Notes: generated from the sequence alone by a model not told the origin. A stretch of 64,000 nucleotides of DNA from Brugia malayi (GCF_000002995.4 NW_025062479.1:16240721-16304720), one strand, 5' to 3'. Positions 11,090-31,200 are shown, counted from the first letter of the stretch. Program-made: numbers and translations.

Positions 11090-12490
11090 ATCGTTCTTTT
11101 CCTTCCATCAAAAAATAGAAATAAAAAAGGAAAGAAAAAGAAAAAACGACCAAGTTGGAGAAAAAAGCGCATATTTCCATTCTCATCCATTTTTTTTTTT
11201 TTTTTTTTTTTCGATAAATGGCGAAAATAAACAATCATAGAAACGAAAGAAGAAATAACGAAATATTATTATTTACGAAGTATAAATCTGAAACATTTCG
11301 ATTTCCCAAATTTTTGTTATCGAATTCAAAAGGAAACGAAAAAATAAAGGAACCTATTGGAAAGTTTCATCATCAATTATCTGATTATCGTCTTCTATGG
11401 AGCCAACAATGTCATTACATCAACGGATACGAGGTTAGGCAGCTTTCTTTTTGAAACGATTGATTACGAAAAACTGACCATCTTAAATTTAATATTCCTG
11501 ATTATTATCATTATTTAATACTACTTTACCAAGCATATTATTATTTATACTACTTTAAAGACAAGTAAATCTTTCCCTTCAAACTTTTTATTTGATTAAA
11601 AAGAAAAAAAAAACAAGTTATAAATTCGCAAAAAAAAGAAAAGAAATGAGAAAAAAGATGAACATTGTTCATTAGTTTTCTTAGATGCTTCAAAACATTT
11701 CACTGGTAGTTTCACTTTTCGGAATATCTTTCTTATAGTTTAATTTCCCGAAATGCATAAAATGTTTTTGCTCTCATCATCGAAGACAAAAATTCCTTAT
11801 TGAGAAGACTTATTGAGAAATAAAGTATCAAATATTGCTCATTAAATTTTACTAGATCCAAACCTGTAAATTGATTTTGAAAAGTTAGCACCCAAATGCA
11901 ATACGCATCACCCCGCCTGGCTACGACTTCAGCGCTTCTAAATGTTGCCCACTGGCAGATACAGCGAGCGCAAAATACATCCAACAACCGACATTTTCCG
12001 GTGCTTCGCTATTTGAGCATTAACCTCCTCAGTATTAACTCCGGAAAACCTCCTCAGTATTAACTCTCTCTTCTTATCAATTGTTTTAGCGGATTGCAAT
12101 GTACAATTTGCAAGTTCTTATCACTGCCTCATCAACTTCCGTTTTCCACCTCGAGTTTTTCGCCTTTCTCTTCCTCTCCGATGAGGCATATTGTTTCAAA
12201 AATATTTTTAATCTTTTCTGATTACATCTTCTTTCATTTCAGTTGCTGATTCAAATATTATAAAATATCCCGATGATTTTATCATTCTTTTCTATAATTC
12301 CTGTTATAAACCTAGCACTTTTCCTGAAATGTTAACCTTTCTACTTGGCTTAGAAATTACACTAAAGTGATCACTTAAGATTTCACGTCATTCGTATAAT
12401 GTCGTGACACAGTCTCTCCCTTCCCTGAAAGTTAATTTTACCTAAATCTTACCTAGACCATACAATCTAAATATAGACTTCTAAATATTG
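11090..12490. other. Spacer upstream of MKK7
   Basis: It contains a poly-T run (11191-11211), a 78-codon plus-strand frame at 11218-11454 with no recognisable motif, and a patch of higher GC near 11880-12000. Nothing here could be assigned. Confidence 0.4.
12022..12066. repeat. 20-bp direct repeat, period 25
   Basis: AACCTCCTCAGTATTAACTC occurs identically at 12022-12041 and 12047-12066, separated by CGGAA. Confidence 0.95.
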
Positions 12491-12500
12491 TAGAATTTGA

Positions 12501-17400
<4,900 letters not shown>

Positions 17401-18640
17401 GTTGATTGGTGACCAAACATAAGAACTTCTTTAGCTTCTTCAGAACTTACCGACAATCCACATAGAATATTAGGTACAGTTCGGAAGAGTTTAATAATTA
17501 AATGAAACAGTCGTCGTTTCTTATTCCACAAATTTTTATCTTATAGATTTAATACAAATTTATTTCGACATTTAAAATCGCTGCAGCTTTTTCGGCATTA
17601 ACCGTTGATTATCACTGATAATCATGTGGCGTTGTTTTATTTCTAGATTATATTTGTTAAGTTTTGTGAATTCTAAATAGTTTTAGAGCTTGTTGTTATC
17701 AGGATGGCAAATTAATCCACTGTGTTGCCACTGTTGCCGGTTCTTTTTGCCCATTGGGAAACAGTGCATAAATGAGGTCTTTTAAATAACCTTTATGTCT
17801 AGTACTTTGTACTTCTCTCCAGCCGGATCAAGAAAGAGGGGTCACTTACAAACTATATCATTGTTTATAAGTGATTTTAATACCTGATTAATGATAAATG
17901 ATGTTAAAGGATGATGTGCAGTTTTATGTTCAAACTTTAATGTGTGTCAAGTAATATGATATAAAACAAACAGTCTCAGCAATCTAAATTTATTTTTATT
18001 AATTCAAACAGTCGTCAGTCAATTCTTAAATAATCGACAATCGAATTTGAATAATTACAGTCAATGCATATTTTGAAAATTAGCATATTTGAGTCTGAAT
18101 TAGTGAATGAATCATTTAAATTGGTGGTTGTGTTGCTAAGCTGTACGAGTGGAAAATGTTTTCCACAGAATGGAAAATTTCGCAAATACGTGTAAGTTCT
18201 AATTGATGATCAATGATAATTATAAAGAATGATAACCAACTGTGACATTCTTATTTTTCGTTAGCATTCCGTTCTAATGCTACAGTTAAAGACTAATTAT
18301 GATATGTTAGCATTGTCAAACGTTACTGTTTTGACCTAAATTTCTATCTGTTATTTCAGCATTTGATTTTAAATAAATTAAGTATGGTTACTACTGTTAT
18401 ATACTAATATTTCTTGCGTTATATAATTAAATTTCTATAACTTTTACAACTAATTAAAGCCACCAATAAATATCTTGGGAATCTGAAAGAGAAGAAACAG
18501 TGTTATTATCCTAATAATCAATGAATTATCCTTTTTAACTTTTTTTGAACTAATAAGTTAGAAAGATGGCTAAATGCTTAAGTGTTTTAATAGAATCTAA
18601 CAATATAAAATGAATGATGTTATCAATTACTATTATTAGG
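17401..18640. other. Gap between MKK7 and the CUE exon
   Basis: A possible small exon at 17702-17779 (after TTATCAG) reads CCHCCRFFLPIGKQC and would end in phase to join the CUE exon, but its donor (GAG|GTCTTT) is weak. A mini-frame after CCACAG near 18171 ends at a good donor (GTAAGTTC). Neither could be tied to a gene. Confidence 0.35.
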
Positions 18641-18876
18641 ATATGTTTCCATGCTTATCTATCGAGCGAATTCGATTTTTGCTATGGGAAGCAAATGGAA
18701 ATGTAGAAGAGACAGTTGAAATGGCATTCGAATTATTAAATGATAGACCCAGCATGTCAGGTGTTGCACCATTGGAACAACAACCCATAAACGAAGATTA
18801 CAGAATGGTAATTACACGGGTGATACGTGAAAATTGCTCAAATGCAAAGCATTCTATGGCAGTAAAACAAAAGTGA
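18641..18876 (+). CDS. CUE (ubiquitin-binding) domain terminal exon, parent gene unclear
   Basis: After the acceptor TATTATTAG the frame reads D-MFPCLSIERIRFLLWEANG, then NVEETVEMAFELL, and runs to TGA at 18874-18876. The M-F-P start, the conserved hydrophobics and the LL near the end of the third helix match the CUE fold, which binds monoubiquitin in ER-associated and trafficking proteins. CUE domains usually have several residues before MFP, so an upstream exon ending in phase 0 is expected. The MKK7 exon ending at 16015 would fit in phase, but MKK7 proteins have no CUE domain. The exon has no donor in the phase needed by the first RdRP exon, so it is not the RdRP N-terminus. It may be the last exon of a small separate gene. 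Confidence 0.5.
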
Positions 18877-19255
18877 TTTTTCTTTCTCCATGTTTATTTG
18901 GAATTTCAAATTGCTATTTCGAATATCATGGAAGGCTAAGGGTCATCCAATATATTAAGACAATTCATTCGCAAAATAAATTGCATCATATCAATTGTTT
19001 AATATGGGCTTAGGTTATTAACTTAGTAGCTTAGATGTGAATTTCAAATCTCAAATTTTAGCTATCAGCTAACACATACATATTTAAATTTCTGGTTTAT
19101 TGATATTAATTAATCGAAATAGCTTCGTCACTGACATCATAAGTTTCTTATCTGTTTTATATCTTATTGATAATGCTAGTTATTTATTTACTAATTGTTC
19201 TCTTTTTACTTTTCTCCATTCTCTTCCATTGTTACAGTTATTTTCTAAATTACAG

Positions 19256-22200
19256 AGTTATTATTGTAAGATTGAAACTGATGGTCTCTGTAGAAGGCAT
19301 TCCGAAGGAACAAATTAAATACATACTGAGAAGTATTCTGCAAAATGTATGTTCGCTAATAATATTGACTTAAAAAAGATCTAGAATATTCGATTTGAAA
19401 TTTTCGTTTACTTTAGTATGCAAATAATTATTGTTGCATGTTTGGATGATAGTAGAAGGAATAAACTGACATCATACATTAAGAAATAAAATATGCAAAA
19501 CTATAACACATTGCATGGAACTGTTAGTTTTCTTTTTTACTTAGTTCGAAAAATCTTTAAGTCGTCGAAGATAAAAATTTTAACAACAAAAATACCTTTT
19601 AAGTAAAACTATTTCAAAATTTTGATTTTTCATTTTACAGTGTAACTGTTCAATTCGATTTTTTGACGAGTTAATACCATGCATTCAAGCAGCTTATGAA
19701 GAAAAATGTGTCGAAGTTCATGTTGGGATTGAACTGCCTTGTGATAAGAGCTCAAATCAAGATGCACTGATTGAATTCACAAAATCATTCACTGTAGAAT
19801 CTGGGTAAATTTCTCAAACTTTTCCTTCTTGAAACATAGTGTTTGTATTTTCTGTTCATAAATTTTTCATACAAATTTCAAATGCTGATGTAATTTTGAG
19901 GTGCAGATATCATGTTTCAGATATGGCCTTGAAATGCAACCTTATATGGAAATACAGAATATCGATCGAATATTAACTGACATAAGGTTGGTTATTTACA
20001 GTTATCATTTTCAAATCAACACCAGTTCTTAAGGTATCAATGAAGATTCAATCGTTTCTTGTGGGATGTAGTCAGGTATGAGTAACAGTGTTGAATTTAT
20101 AAGGTTGCAGGATCTTCGGACTTAGTTCTTTTGTTTTGTCGATCTCTTCTTTTTATGCTTTGATAGAAACAGAGAAGGAAGATCAATAATACCAAACGCA
20201 ACAAGAAAAATTAATTGAAAGCTTTGAAATAAAAGAACTGTTTTGGATTTTGATGGCTTTTCTTAGTACTGTTAGGATAAACATTCATTTTCCATTATTC
20301 TCTTTTTACTTATTGAACTTTTGAGAAACGTTCAAATATTTTTGTTTTCTATTTTTTAAGCATACAAAAGAATTCATGTAAATCGTTGACTTTCTAGATT
20401 TTTGCTCAAAAATTCACTAAGAATCAGAATTCACAGGCCTGATCATACGAATGTCGACATACTCTGGATAGGAATTGGTAATATGCCAAATATGGGTTTA
20501 TTTTTCATCCGTGGAGAGTATGTGACAAAGTATAATGCAAGCAGTAATAAATTGATCGTCAACTCAGTATGTGAAACAAAAATAAATAATGCTGCTGGTG
20601 AGTTTCTATTTTGTAGTGTAATGATAATTTGAACATTCATTAGAATTAACTTTTTAAGTTATTGCTGCATGATATTTAAGGATGGTCTAGAATAAATTTG
20701 ATTAATTAGCAAATAGACTAACCTTTTTTTGCTTTACTAACTGTGTGAGGATTTGCCTGGATTAATAAGAAAGTAGTTTTTGCAGTTTCTGATCTAATTC
20801 CTACGTACTTGAAATATGACTTATAAGCAAAATTTGAGTAACCCCAAAAAATTTCTGACCAAACAAAATGTTTGGTCAGAACAATGCAAAAGTGTTACTG
20901 TTTCAAAATGTTTGGTTTGAATTTTTCAAAAAATAAAGATGAAAATAGAACAGAAAATAAATTAATGCTGAAATTTTTTAGTGAGTGATTTTTCCAGTAT
21001 TTTGAGAAATCCTAATGATCTTTGTTTTCAGGTTGATGTGAATTAAAGTATTTTAGCTGTTTTAGATAATTTAGAGCGGCTAGTAATTTTTCCCTATCTT
21101 TGGAACTTTGATAAGTAATTATGCATTATTATAAATTCTACGCAATAAATTAGAATTTTAGGTAACCACACACTATTGTCTTGGGCACATTTTGAACATG
21201 ACCGACGATTACTAACCATTTATTTTGCTATCGAAAAAGTTACCCAGGATCATGACGGGTTGTCATATATAGGTTATAAGTTTGTTATAACATATAATTC
21301 ATTCCATATGGTTATTGTCGATTGTGATTCGGATCCAGATGAAAGAGACAATTACATTTATATTTATTTACGACACCCTCCTCAGGTTAATACCTTACTT
21401 TCTTTAAGCTATAAGATTTTTTATGTTCATTTGTTCATTTATAACCTGTTTTAAGAATGGAAATGAAGAGCAGCTTAGTTCATGTAAGAATAAATTGTTT
21501 ACTTGTGGTATAAACAATGGCTGGATTCCTATAAAATAATATAAACTTGGAATAGCTATACCTGGAGTGTGACAGTGTCATCAATGTTTGATATTTTGAA
21601 ATTGATGCACTCTATAACAAGTTATACTTCCGATAATCAAAGTGCAGTTGTGGGAAGCGTTACCCCGAATTATGACAAATGGAAAGAGAGTCTTGAATAT
21701 TGAGCAATGTCGCGATTGGATACGTGTGGGAAGTTTTCCAGGAAGCAAACATTTCGCCGGTTGTTCTCAGGTATTTTTAAATAAATAAATATGCTTATAA
21801 GAATATCTCGCAAAAGCGATCTAGATTTCTCTCTTGTTAATTTTAAATTAGAATTTCATTTTATAAACAGGTAAATTGTATGGACAAATTAAATTTTTGT
21901 AATTTTTGATATAGGAGACCTTGGCTGGATCATCATGGTTCAGCTTTTCGATATCAAAAGAAGCAGTGAAGCCGGAAAGAATGTTCCCAGATGAAGTACT
22001 TGAATGGCAAAGACGCCCATTAAATGTAAAATTGGTAATATTTTGGTAACAAATGCTCGAAATGAGCAATTAAATCTTACTTCTCGCCTCGTTGTGACTT
22101 AAACAAGAACAAAAAAAATACCTGAGCGTTGCTTAGTTTACGTTGATTCTTGATATTTCTGTATCCAGAAAATGTAACACTTTTTTTTTATTTAACGATA

Positions 22201-25200
22201 ATTACTGTCTTTTTGCGGCTTTATCTTTATCATTTTTATGATTGAATATAGTGCAAAATGAAAAGTGGCTTAACATTTTTTATCAGTAAATAAAATGATC
22301 ATAAATTCCTCGGATTTTCCATCTAAAATTTTTGTTTTCAGCGTTTAAAGCATCAAAATTACAAATAATATTTGTTTATTAAAGGCTCCAACACGTCAAC
22401 TCTTTGATATCATTGCACGATGGAAATGTCGGGCAAAGTGTCGAATATTTTTTGCAGCAGTCATGAAAATTCCACGACGAGATATTTCTGATATTCCTAT
22501 TCTAGAATTGCCGTCATTTAGGTAATGCTGCCTAGTTGAGAAACGGTCTTTTTTTTTTTTTTTTTTTTCTATATTAAACCTCAAATTTAGATAAGTTCGA
22601 ATTGAGATAAGTTAGCAATATTTCATGAAAGCCGAAACATGCAATAGAAAACAATATAATCAATTAAATCACTACTTATAGGAAAAAAAAAGACATTAAT
22701 TTCAAAACGATTGCAATTTCCACGATTACTTTTCAATATCGTTGTATGACAATTGTAGATTGAATTATGCATTGCAAGCATTACTAAGTAGAGGAAGCGT
22801 TGTAAAAGATCAACTTTTTGACGTTTCGCAGCCCTCCTTGAATAATCTCTTTTTCGAACGAATTAATTACGCCGCTAAGGTATGAAAAATTTTTTTAAAA
22901 TTAATTTGGTTCAGTTTTAATAGAAAGTTATGACGATTTATTTTGCTTAGCTTATTGCAATTGTAAAGCTAATCATTGAACTTCGCTAAATTTTCTACTT
23001 ATTTTTTTATTTACTTATTAAAGTAATATAATTTACTGCATTTCTTCTTAAATTTAATTTAAGTTAAATTTCCTTAAATTTGATTTAAGATACCAGGAAA
23101 TGTTATTCTGTACCTTCTGCAAAAGAAAATGTAATCAGAATTCTAAAGAATTACTATTGCAAGTAATAGTATTTATATAAGTATATGAAGGGCAATGTAT
23201 CAGTAATACTTTTAAAATGATGGAATTTTGAAATGGAGGAAAAAATTTTTGATTATATATTTTTTCAGGAATGCTTATTAGCTTGTGAGGTGACATTGGA
23301 TTCTGCATTGGCAGCTGTAGATGAAAGACGACGCATCTCATTGCTTAATTTTTTTGAATATAATTATTTTCGAAAATTAAATGCTTTGCGGAGGATATCA
23401 GATGATGATGAGGCTGCATCACTGTCGGACCTACCTCAAAATTGTGTCCTAATTCGGAAAGTAATTGTTTTTAATTAAAAAAAAAGTGATAATCTCATCG
23501 GTTAGTGATGGATTCTAATAAAAAATTGATTTCTTGTATAATTTTTTAAATATTCCTGTCCAGGTTATAGCAACTCCGCTACGACTTTTGCTTTTGCCGC
23601 CAGAGGTTATGATGACAAATCGTGTAATACGTCATTTTGGAGAAGAGTACGCATTGCGTTGTGTATTTAGAGATGATAATGGCCAGAGACTTGTACCAAA
23701 GGAATTTACACGCGGGCGCTCTCTACAAGGTCTAATTTTTTCAAATACTTTTTGTTATTGATATAACATTTAAAATTAAATGAATTAAAACATTTAGTAG
23801 GCTATGAAAAATATGAAAAATAATATTTTTAGATGATAAATAATAAAGATGTGTTGTATTTTTTCTCGATTACGGTTTAGAAAGCATACACATGAGTATT
23901 TTACTTGTGCAGTTAAACTATATTCAAATTATCAGATAGCTATAAGTTTGCATCTGTAAACATTTGCATCTATTAGATATTTTGAACTGATTTTTTTTTT
24001 ACAATTCAAAGTGAAACTTTTGTATGATTCTTATGAATATTACGGATTTGTTCAGAATTATTACAAACAGTATGAATTTTTATTACATAGAAATACAACA
24101 TATCTTTCATCCATTAATTAATTCAATGTTAACTGATTTCAGATCAGTCACTAATAATTCCGGATTTGGTATACAGAATTCTTGGAACAGGATTACGTAT
24201 AGCGTCACGGCATTACCAATTCCTTGCCTGGTCTAATTCACAGGTGCATGAAATGATTATTCAGAAAAAGATTATTAATGTTTAATTGTCGGTATCAGCG
24301 GCTAAAACAACGATGATAAATATTTCAAACTTCGAACAATGAATGATAAACTAGTTTCAACTTAATGATTGCTAAGGTTTTGCTAAATTGAACGAAACAA
24401 GCGAAATGGGAGAAAAAGTGCTTTCTGGTTTTTCAATTTCATCTGTATATTTCGGTTTAATAGAAATTTTACATTAAATACGTTAATTTAAGATGCGTGA
24501 TGGCGGTTGCTATATGTATTCGGATGCCATTGTTAATGATGAAGTGCATGGTGAAGTGGTTTGTAACGTTGAAGATATCAGACGTTGGATGGGTGATTTT
24601 ACAGCTTCGAAAACTGTCCCAAAATTGATGTCTCGCATGGGACAATGTTTTACGCAAGCACAAGTAAATAATTTATAAGCAATAATATCGTTTCAAATAT
24701 TCATTTTTTACTATTTTTGTTGTCATCTTTTAATTCCATCCTTAATTCTTCATCCTTTGCTTTTTTTAAATCTTTTCTCTATTTTTCTCTCTTACTTGTT
24801 GTTTGTCTCTTACTTTTCTTTAAACTTTTTAATCTTTTTTTTTAATTTTCACTTCTCGCGCAATTCCTCATTAATTGTTAATTGCAGCTTTTCGCTCACC
24901 TTTTTTTTACACTTTAATTTTTATGTATTAATCGACCATTCATTCAGAGACAGAATTTTTATTGTTTTATTCAGTTCAAAATAAAACTCAGTTCACATAA
25001 TATTTTGTTGATCTCAATATCAACAGCTGAAATAATTGGTATGTTTCTTGACTCATCGAATTCTAAACCTTATTGTTTATTTGAACCTTAAGTTTTTCTG
25101 CATATCCTGTCTTGCAGTACATCATTGTGTTAACTTTTATGATGTTTACATTAATCTTATTAATTACATGTGCATTTCAATAATTTCACCTTTTTAGTCT

Positions 25201-28200
25201 TCGCCTGCACTTTCTTTTTTGAATTTCCAACTGCTATTTTCTTTTTTTTTTTTTCAGCCAACAATAAAGCTGAAAAAGGATGATTGGAAGGTGGAAGATG
25301 ATATTATGGGTGGAATCGTACATCCAGAAACTGGTGAAGTTTTTAATTTCTCAGATGGTGTTGGGAGAATTTCTAAAAAATACGCTGATCGAATTGCTAA
25401 AACACTAGGCTTATATCCGACACCATCCTGTTATCAAGTAAGCAATTACCTTATATATATATTGTCCTCCATATCGCTAATTTTTATCAAATTTAGCTTT
25501 GGGGAAAATGAAACATTTAGATTAGATTTCACTCAAATTTTTTTCAACTGTACATTGATTATTTTCAAACAATTTCAAATTTTAGGTGCGATTTAAGGGT
25601 TTTAAAGGTGTGTTGTGCATTGACCCGTTGTTGGATGAATTAGATCAAGTTAATATTGTTTTCCGGAAAAGTCAAAAAAAATTTGAAGAAGATGACGAAA
25701 GTGCAGCTGAAGTAGAAGTAGTGAAATATTCAATGCCTTCACCAGTTCGCTTGAATCGACCATTGATCATGATTTTGGATCAAGTGATTTCTTTTTTTTT
25801 TTTTTTCTACAAAATTATGTGCTTTGAGGATAGAAGCATGATTTAATCAAATATTAATCAACTATTAATCATTTTAACTATATCCGTGGATCACTTTTTT
25901 TAACAACATTATTTTTCAAACAGAGTGCATAACTTAAATATATTTTGAAATGAATGAAGTAAACAAGTTGTTGAAACACAACTTAAATGCTTCAAATTTA
26001 TAGGTTTCTGATAAGCAAGGCCGACACTTACATAAAAAAGTTTGTAATCGAATTCATTCACTTTTAGAGCTGGAGCTTGATAAATTAGCCGGTCAGCTAC
26101 TTTGCTTATTTTAAATCATCTTACTAATCTGAACTTGTCGTGTTGCACGGATGATAATAAAAGAGTGTATGCAAGAGCCACATATTTCAAAATTTTCATT
26201 CATTTTCGGAAAAGTACCATTCTATTGAGAAAAATTTGAATGTGTACAAACTGATGAAAATAATTTTTTATATGAGTATGATATGTTGCAATATCTTATT
26301 AACATATGGGAATGATTGATTTTTCTGATTGGTATGAACTGTTGAATCTGAATTGAATCTTGTGTAAACATAATTTTGAGCCATGATGTTCGATGAAAAT
26401 GTCGCTACCGAGGAGCTTAGTTCACGTTTGTCACTTCCAATTGACTTTCATCAATTGCATAGCAACGGTATTACATTTACTAACGAACCGTTTTTCCGTT
26501 CGTTACTGACTGCCATACATAGATACAATATAAGTTGGTTTTTGATTTTATATGAAGTTTTAGTTAATGGTATTATTTCTAATTCTTCTGGAAATTTTTC
26601 ATCTTTTAATTAAAACGGATCGCTCAACTTTCCAGAAAAAAGCAAAAAAAAAAAAAAAAAAAAAAAACACAGATAAAAGCATTTGAAAATCTGCAGTTAA
26701 ATTTTAATAATTTTACCTTAAATGTATTTCAATGGAAAGAAATATGCTATTCCTTTTTTATTTATTGTAAGTTGCTTACAGTAATTGAATTCAAATATTG
26801 CTACCGGTATTATCTTCAGAATTACATCTAAGCAAATCCAAAATTTTTTTACCCTGTTCAATGGGTCGTACAATGTACGGAGTGATTGATGATACTGGAT
26901 TACTCCAGTATGGGCAAGTTTTCGTACAATACTCGTCGTCTATGCAATATGTCTCGGCAAAGAAAATCGTTTATACAGGTAATATGAAGTTTCCCACTTA
27001 TTTTTTTAATTTTAAACTTCATATTTTTGAAGTTTGATTTTATCTTTTTCTTATGGTTTGATTGTTTCTTCATAATCAAACATATCAGTTTTCATCCTTT
27101 AGCAACTCTGATAATGAGGACGTCTTGAATGTGGTAATGAGCTATGTTAAATTGTATGTATACTGCTCATAGAATATTGTAAAAAAGCTGTGCTTTTCAT
27201 CATCAACTTGTTATTGTCTTAAAGTTACTACTTGACCAAAATCTTTAAAAATTAGAAATAAACTAGATTTGTTTGAGGAATTTGATTTCCTCAGGATCAG
27301 TAATGGTAACAAAGAATCCATGCCACGTAGCGGGTGATGTTCGCATGTTCGAAGCAGTTTATCAGGATGCTTTGTTGCATCTTTGTGATGTTATTGTATT
27401 TCCTCGTTATGGTCCTCGTCCACATTCTGATGAAATGGCTGGTTAGATTAAAATCTGATACATTTTCAACTCTTATTAGTTAATTTGCGTTTAAATTTTT
27501 TTTTTTTTTTTTGTTGCTTCCATTTATTATAACTTTCTTTACTTTTATAGTTTTCATTTTTTGCTTAAATATTTTACAAATCTAATTAACATCACTTAAA
27601 TATCTTACGAAATCTATTAAATGGTACTTTGAATTTGTAACTGTATAACTTGATAAAGATTTTCAATTTTCAGGAAGTGATTTGGACGGTGATGAATATA
27701 CCGTGATATTTGATAAAGAGTTGTTTTTTGAGAATAATGAAAGGGCAATGTTTTTTCCAAATTCTTTGCCAACTGAATACGGTACACCAGCCACTGTATG
27801 TTATTCTTATTCTCAAGAAAACCTGAAATTAAAATTACATCCGTATTTGCTTAGCAAAGCGTCAGAAGATAATATTTTGAAAATTTAAAGCATTGTTCGA
27901 GATGTATCAGTGCTACTGTATCGTACTATAGTTATGCCATTGGATGAAGAAATAATTGAATGATTCTAGTGATTAAATTCCGAAAATTTCCTGTTCTATC
28001 TTTCTAAATTTAATTCGCTGGACTTATTCGAAATTTATTGGAATTGAATATTGTGCCAAAGAATATATTTATAGACGGGAGATATGATAGATTTTTTTCT
28101 GAAATATCTCAGCCAAGATTCAATTGGTCGAATGTCCAATGCTCATTTGATCATGTGTGATCGACTTGGCCTTTTCCAGCAAGTTATCCTTTCTAAGCAT

Positions 28201-31200
28201 TTAATTGTTTGTGACGCATGAACTATGCTTACATGTTATTTGATGGCTGTTATCGAGTTGGTCAATATTGTTCAATGTTGATATGAATTCTACGAAATTT
28301 AACTATGTATTCAAAAAATATATTCCATTTAAAATGCAATTTCCTTTCAGCGAAGTATGTGATGACATTGCCCGGAAATGTGCCGTTGCTGTAGATTTTC
28401 CGAAAACAGGTGTAGCAGCCAAACCGTTGCTATCACATGAGCAATGTGAAGTTATGCCGGATTATATGCAAAACATGATAAAGCCATCATACAGAAGCAA
28501 GCGGTTGCTTGGTGAATTGTACAGGTAATAAAATATGTTTATCATAGAGTATTGTATGTTTTTCATTTTAACAAATGAAATAGAGTTTAAGAATAATCAA
28601 AAAATTGAATATCTTATAGTATAAACTGCACATGAGCTTTTAATTGTCGGATATGAAAAGATTAATGTTTCAGGAAAGCACGAAGGGTTGAAGATATTTC
28701 GGAAATTGTACAAGGGACAAAATTTGCCGATTACTGTGATCCACAACTTTGTGACGAAAGCTTATTCCATGAACAATCGGAACTCATTCAAGAAAGCTTA
28801 CGTTTGAGGGATGAGTACCACTCTAGAATACAGGTCTGTGTTTGTTTTATTTACGCTTTGCTCCTAATATTTTTGGTATGGTCAAACTATGTTAAGGCTA
28901 GTTGTTGACAGTGTCATAAGCGTCATTAAAGACCTCACGAAACACTACTTCATGACAGTTTATTCCACAGATAAATTAAACGATTAAAATTAAAACCCAT
29001 ATTTTTTTGCGATAAATTTTTTAGCAATTAATGGATGAATATGGGATTTCTGATGAAGCTTCTGTAATATCAGGACATAGTATGACAATCAAAAGGATTA
29101 TTGAAATGGAGAAAGATGATTATTCGTTCTATAATTCGGATAAAATTGTAGAATTACGATATAGTCGCATTTTCTCATATTTTAGGCATGAATTTTTCAA
29201 GGTTTGCTTTGCTCACGACAAATTTATTTGATCGTAAAGAAATTTTCACCAAAATAATTGAAAAATCCATATGAAGTTTGATGACTAAAGTGTGTAATTT
29301 TTTGTTTGTAGGAATTCGGAGGAGAGTCAGATTTTCAAACAGTAGATGCGTTCGGAAAACGTGAGATGCGCTGGAATGTAGCACTAATCAGGAAAGCTAA
29401 AGCTTGGTATACGGTTACATATACTAGCGCTTTCAGGTCATCTTCTGAATTTCGATCTTTCCCGTGGATCGTCTGGGATATTTTGCTGATTATCAAACGT
29501 CAAATTGTAAGTGGTTACATATTATCATTCCCATCAAATGAATGAACGGTACTCATTCCTGCGAAATGATTGTTGCCAAATTTAACTTTACCGCTGTAAA
29601 ATACTTTCCAGTCATAAATCAGTTGTTGTCAAAGTGAACTGAATTTCAGGCACTTACGTTGAAATCACCAGCGTTGTCAACAAATCCTTTAGCGGTCCAT
29701 CTTACACGAGCAATTGAAACTTTCTGCTACTACCATCATGCTTCATTAAAACAATTTATTAATGAAATGTCATTAGGACCGATGCGACTTGAAGCATTTG
29801 TACGATATTCTCAGAGGTGATAGATTCATGAACTTTCTCATACAGTAATTAATTCAGTTGATGTAAAATCGCGAATGAATCAGTAAGATGCATTTAGCAT
29901 AATTTGTGCTAATATACTACATGTAGTACTTGATATTTCTCGTGAAAGCATCATATTATACTGATCTTTTCAAGTGATTTAATTTTAATCTTCCAAAATT
30001 TGATTTTTCAGGTGATTCTTTAGACAAAAAATTACAGGTACGGATCAAATGTTGAAATGCTTTGTTTTGTTATTGATAATTGGCTAAGAGTAGAAGGAAT
30101 ATATGAACGTTCTGCACTGAGAAGAATACATACTGTCGTTTTGTTTTTACAATTTGCTGTTGGAATATTACATGGTAAACACACATCTAATGAGCTGATG
30201 AATAGGCATCCTATTTATTTTGAAAAGGTAAAAATATGTAAGGCAAGAAATCGCCGTAATAATCCAAATTTTCCAATTTGGAGTTAAAGTTTTGAATTCG
30301 AAAATCCTATTTTAGGCTTAATTTCCTTCAAAAAATATTATCCCTTTACAGAATCCTTATATTGCTTAGGTCTTTCTCAATGTATTGATTAGTTTCAGAT
30401 ACTTCATAATAAAAATGAAATAATATGCAAATTGTCATTCTAACACAACATACGAAAACGCTTAAACCGTATTGCTTCAGAACTTGAACCTCAGTTATTG
30501 CAGTTGGATGATTTACGAGATAATCCAGGAACTGTTGACTTAGCATGTAGTACTGGTGAAATACTTTTCGCATTTTTGCGTTATTTGGCAAGCAGACAAT
30601 TTGCTTGCGCGAATTTTATACGTTTTCGATTGGGTGGCATGATGAAAGGAAAGAAGGGTGCTTCAGTCTTCACGAGATCAGAACAATGGTCTGCCCTACA
30701 TGCTGTAAATTTTTTGTTTTTAAAATCAAGTTTAATCAATGAATTTTCATTTTAAATCTATGAAAAACTACCTTATGAATTGTCCGGAACATGAGGGCAA
30801 GCTGCAGCATTTCTTTGCAATGGAAGTTTTCTCTAGTGCCAACCTGTCACAACATATTAAATGCTGTATTGAAAGATTCAAAATGCATAACCACATGCTT
30901 GTTATGAAACTGAAGTGTGAAGTTATAAAACGGTTGGAAATTTTTATTTCCAAAATTTGTTATATTTCAAATCTTATTTTTCTTGAACAAGGTGGCATTT
31001 CGTGCGTTTCATCACATCGCCATAACAGCCAACTTTGATGCTCTTCGAATTATGGAACATGGTGATGATGTTGCGAGACACGAGTGGGATTTTGGTGAAT
31101 CAGATACTCCAATAATTGTATCCGGTCAACTTTGCAGTCATAAAGACCTTAGTTTGCAACGAATCAATGCTGCACTTAAGGTACATATTGTTACTTCTTT

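Noticed and set aside
24757..24984. Phe/Leu-rich 75-codon plus-strand frame
   Set aside because: Lies inside an RdRP intron and is T-rich low complexity.
30739..31038. 99-codon plus-strand frame within the RdRP gene
   Set aside because: It runs through an intron into the next exon in the wrong frame.
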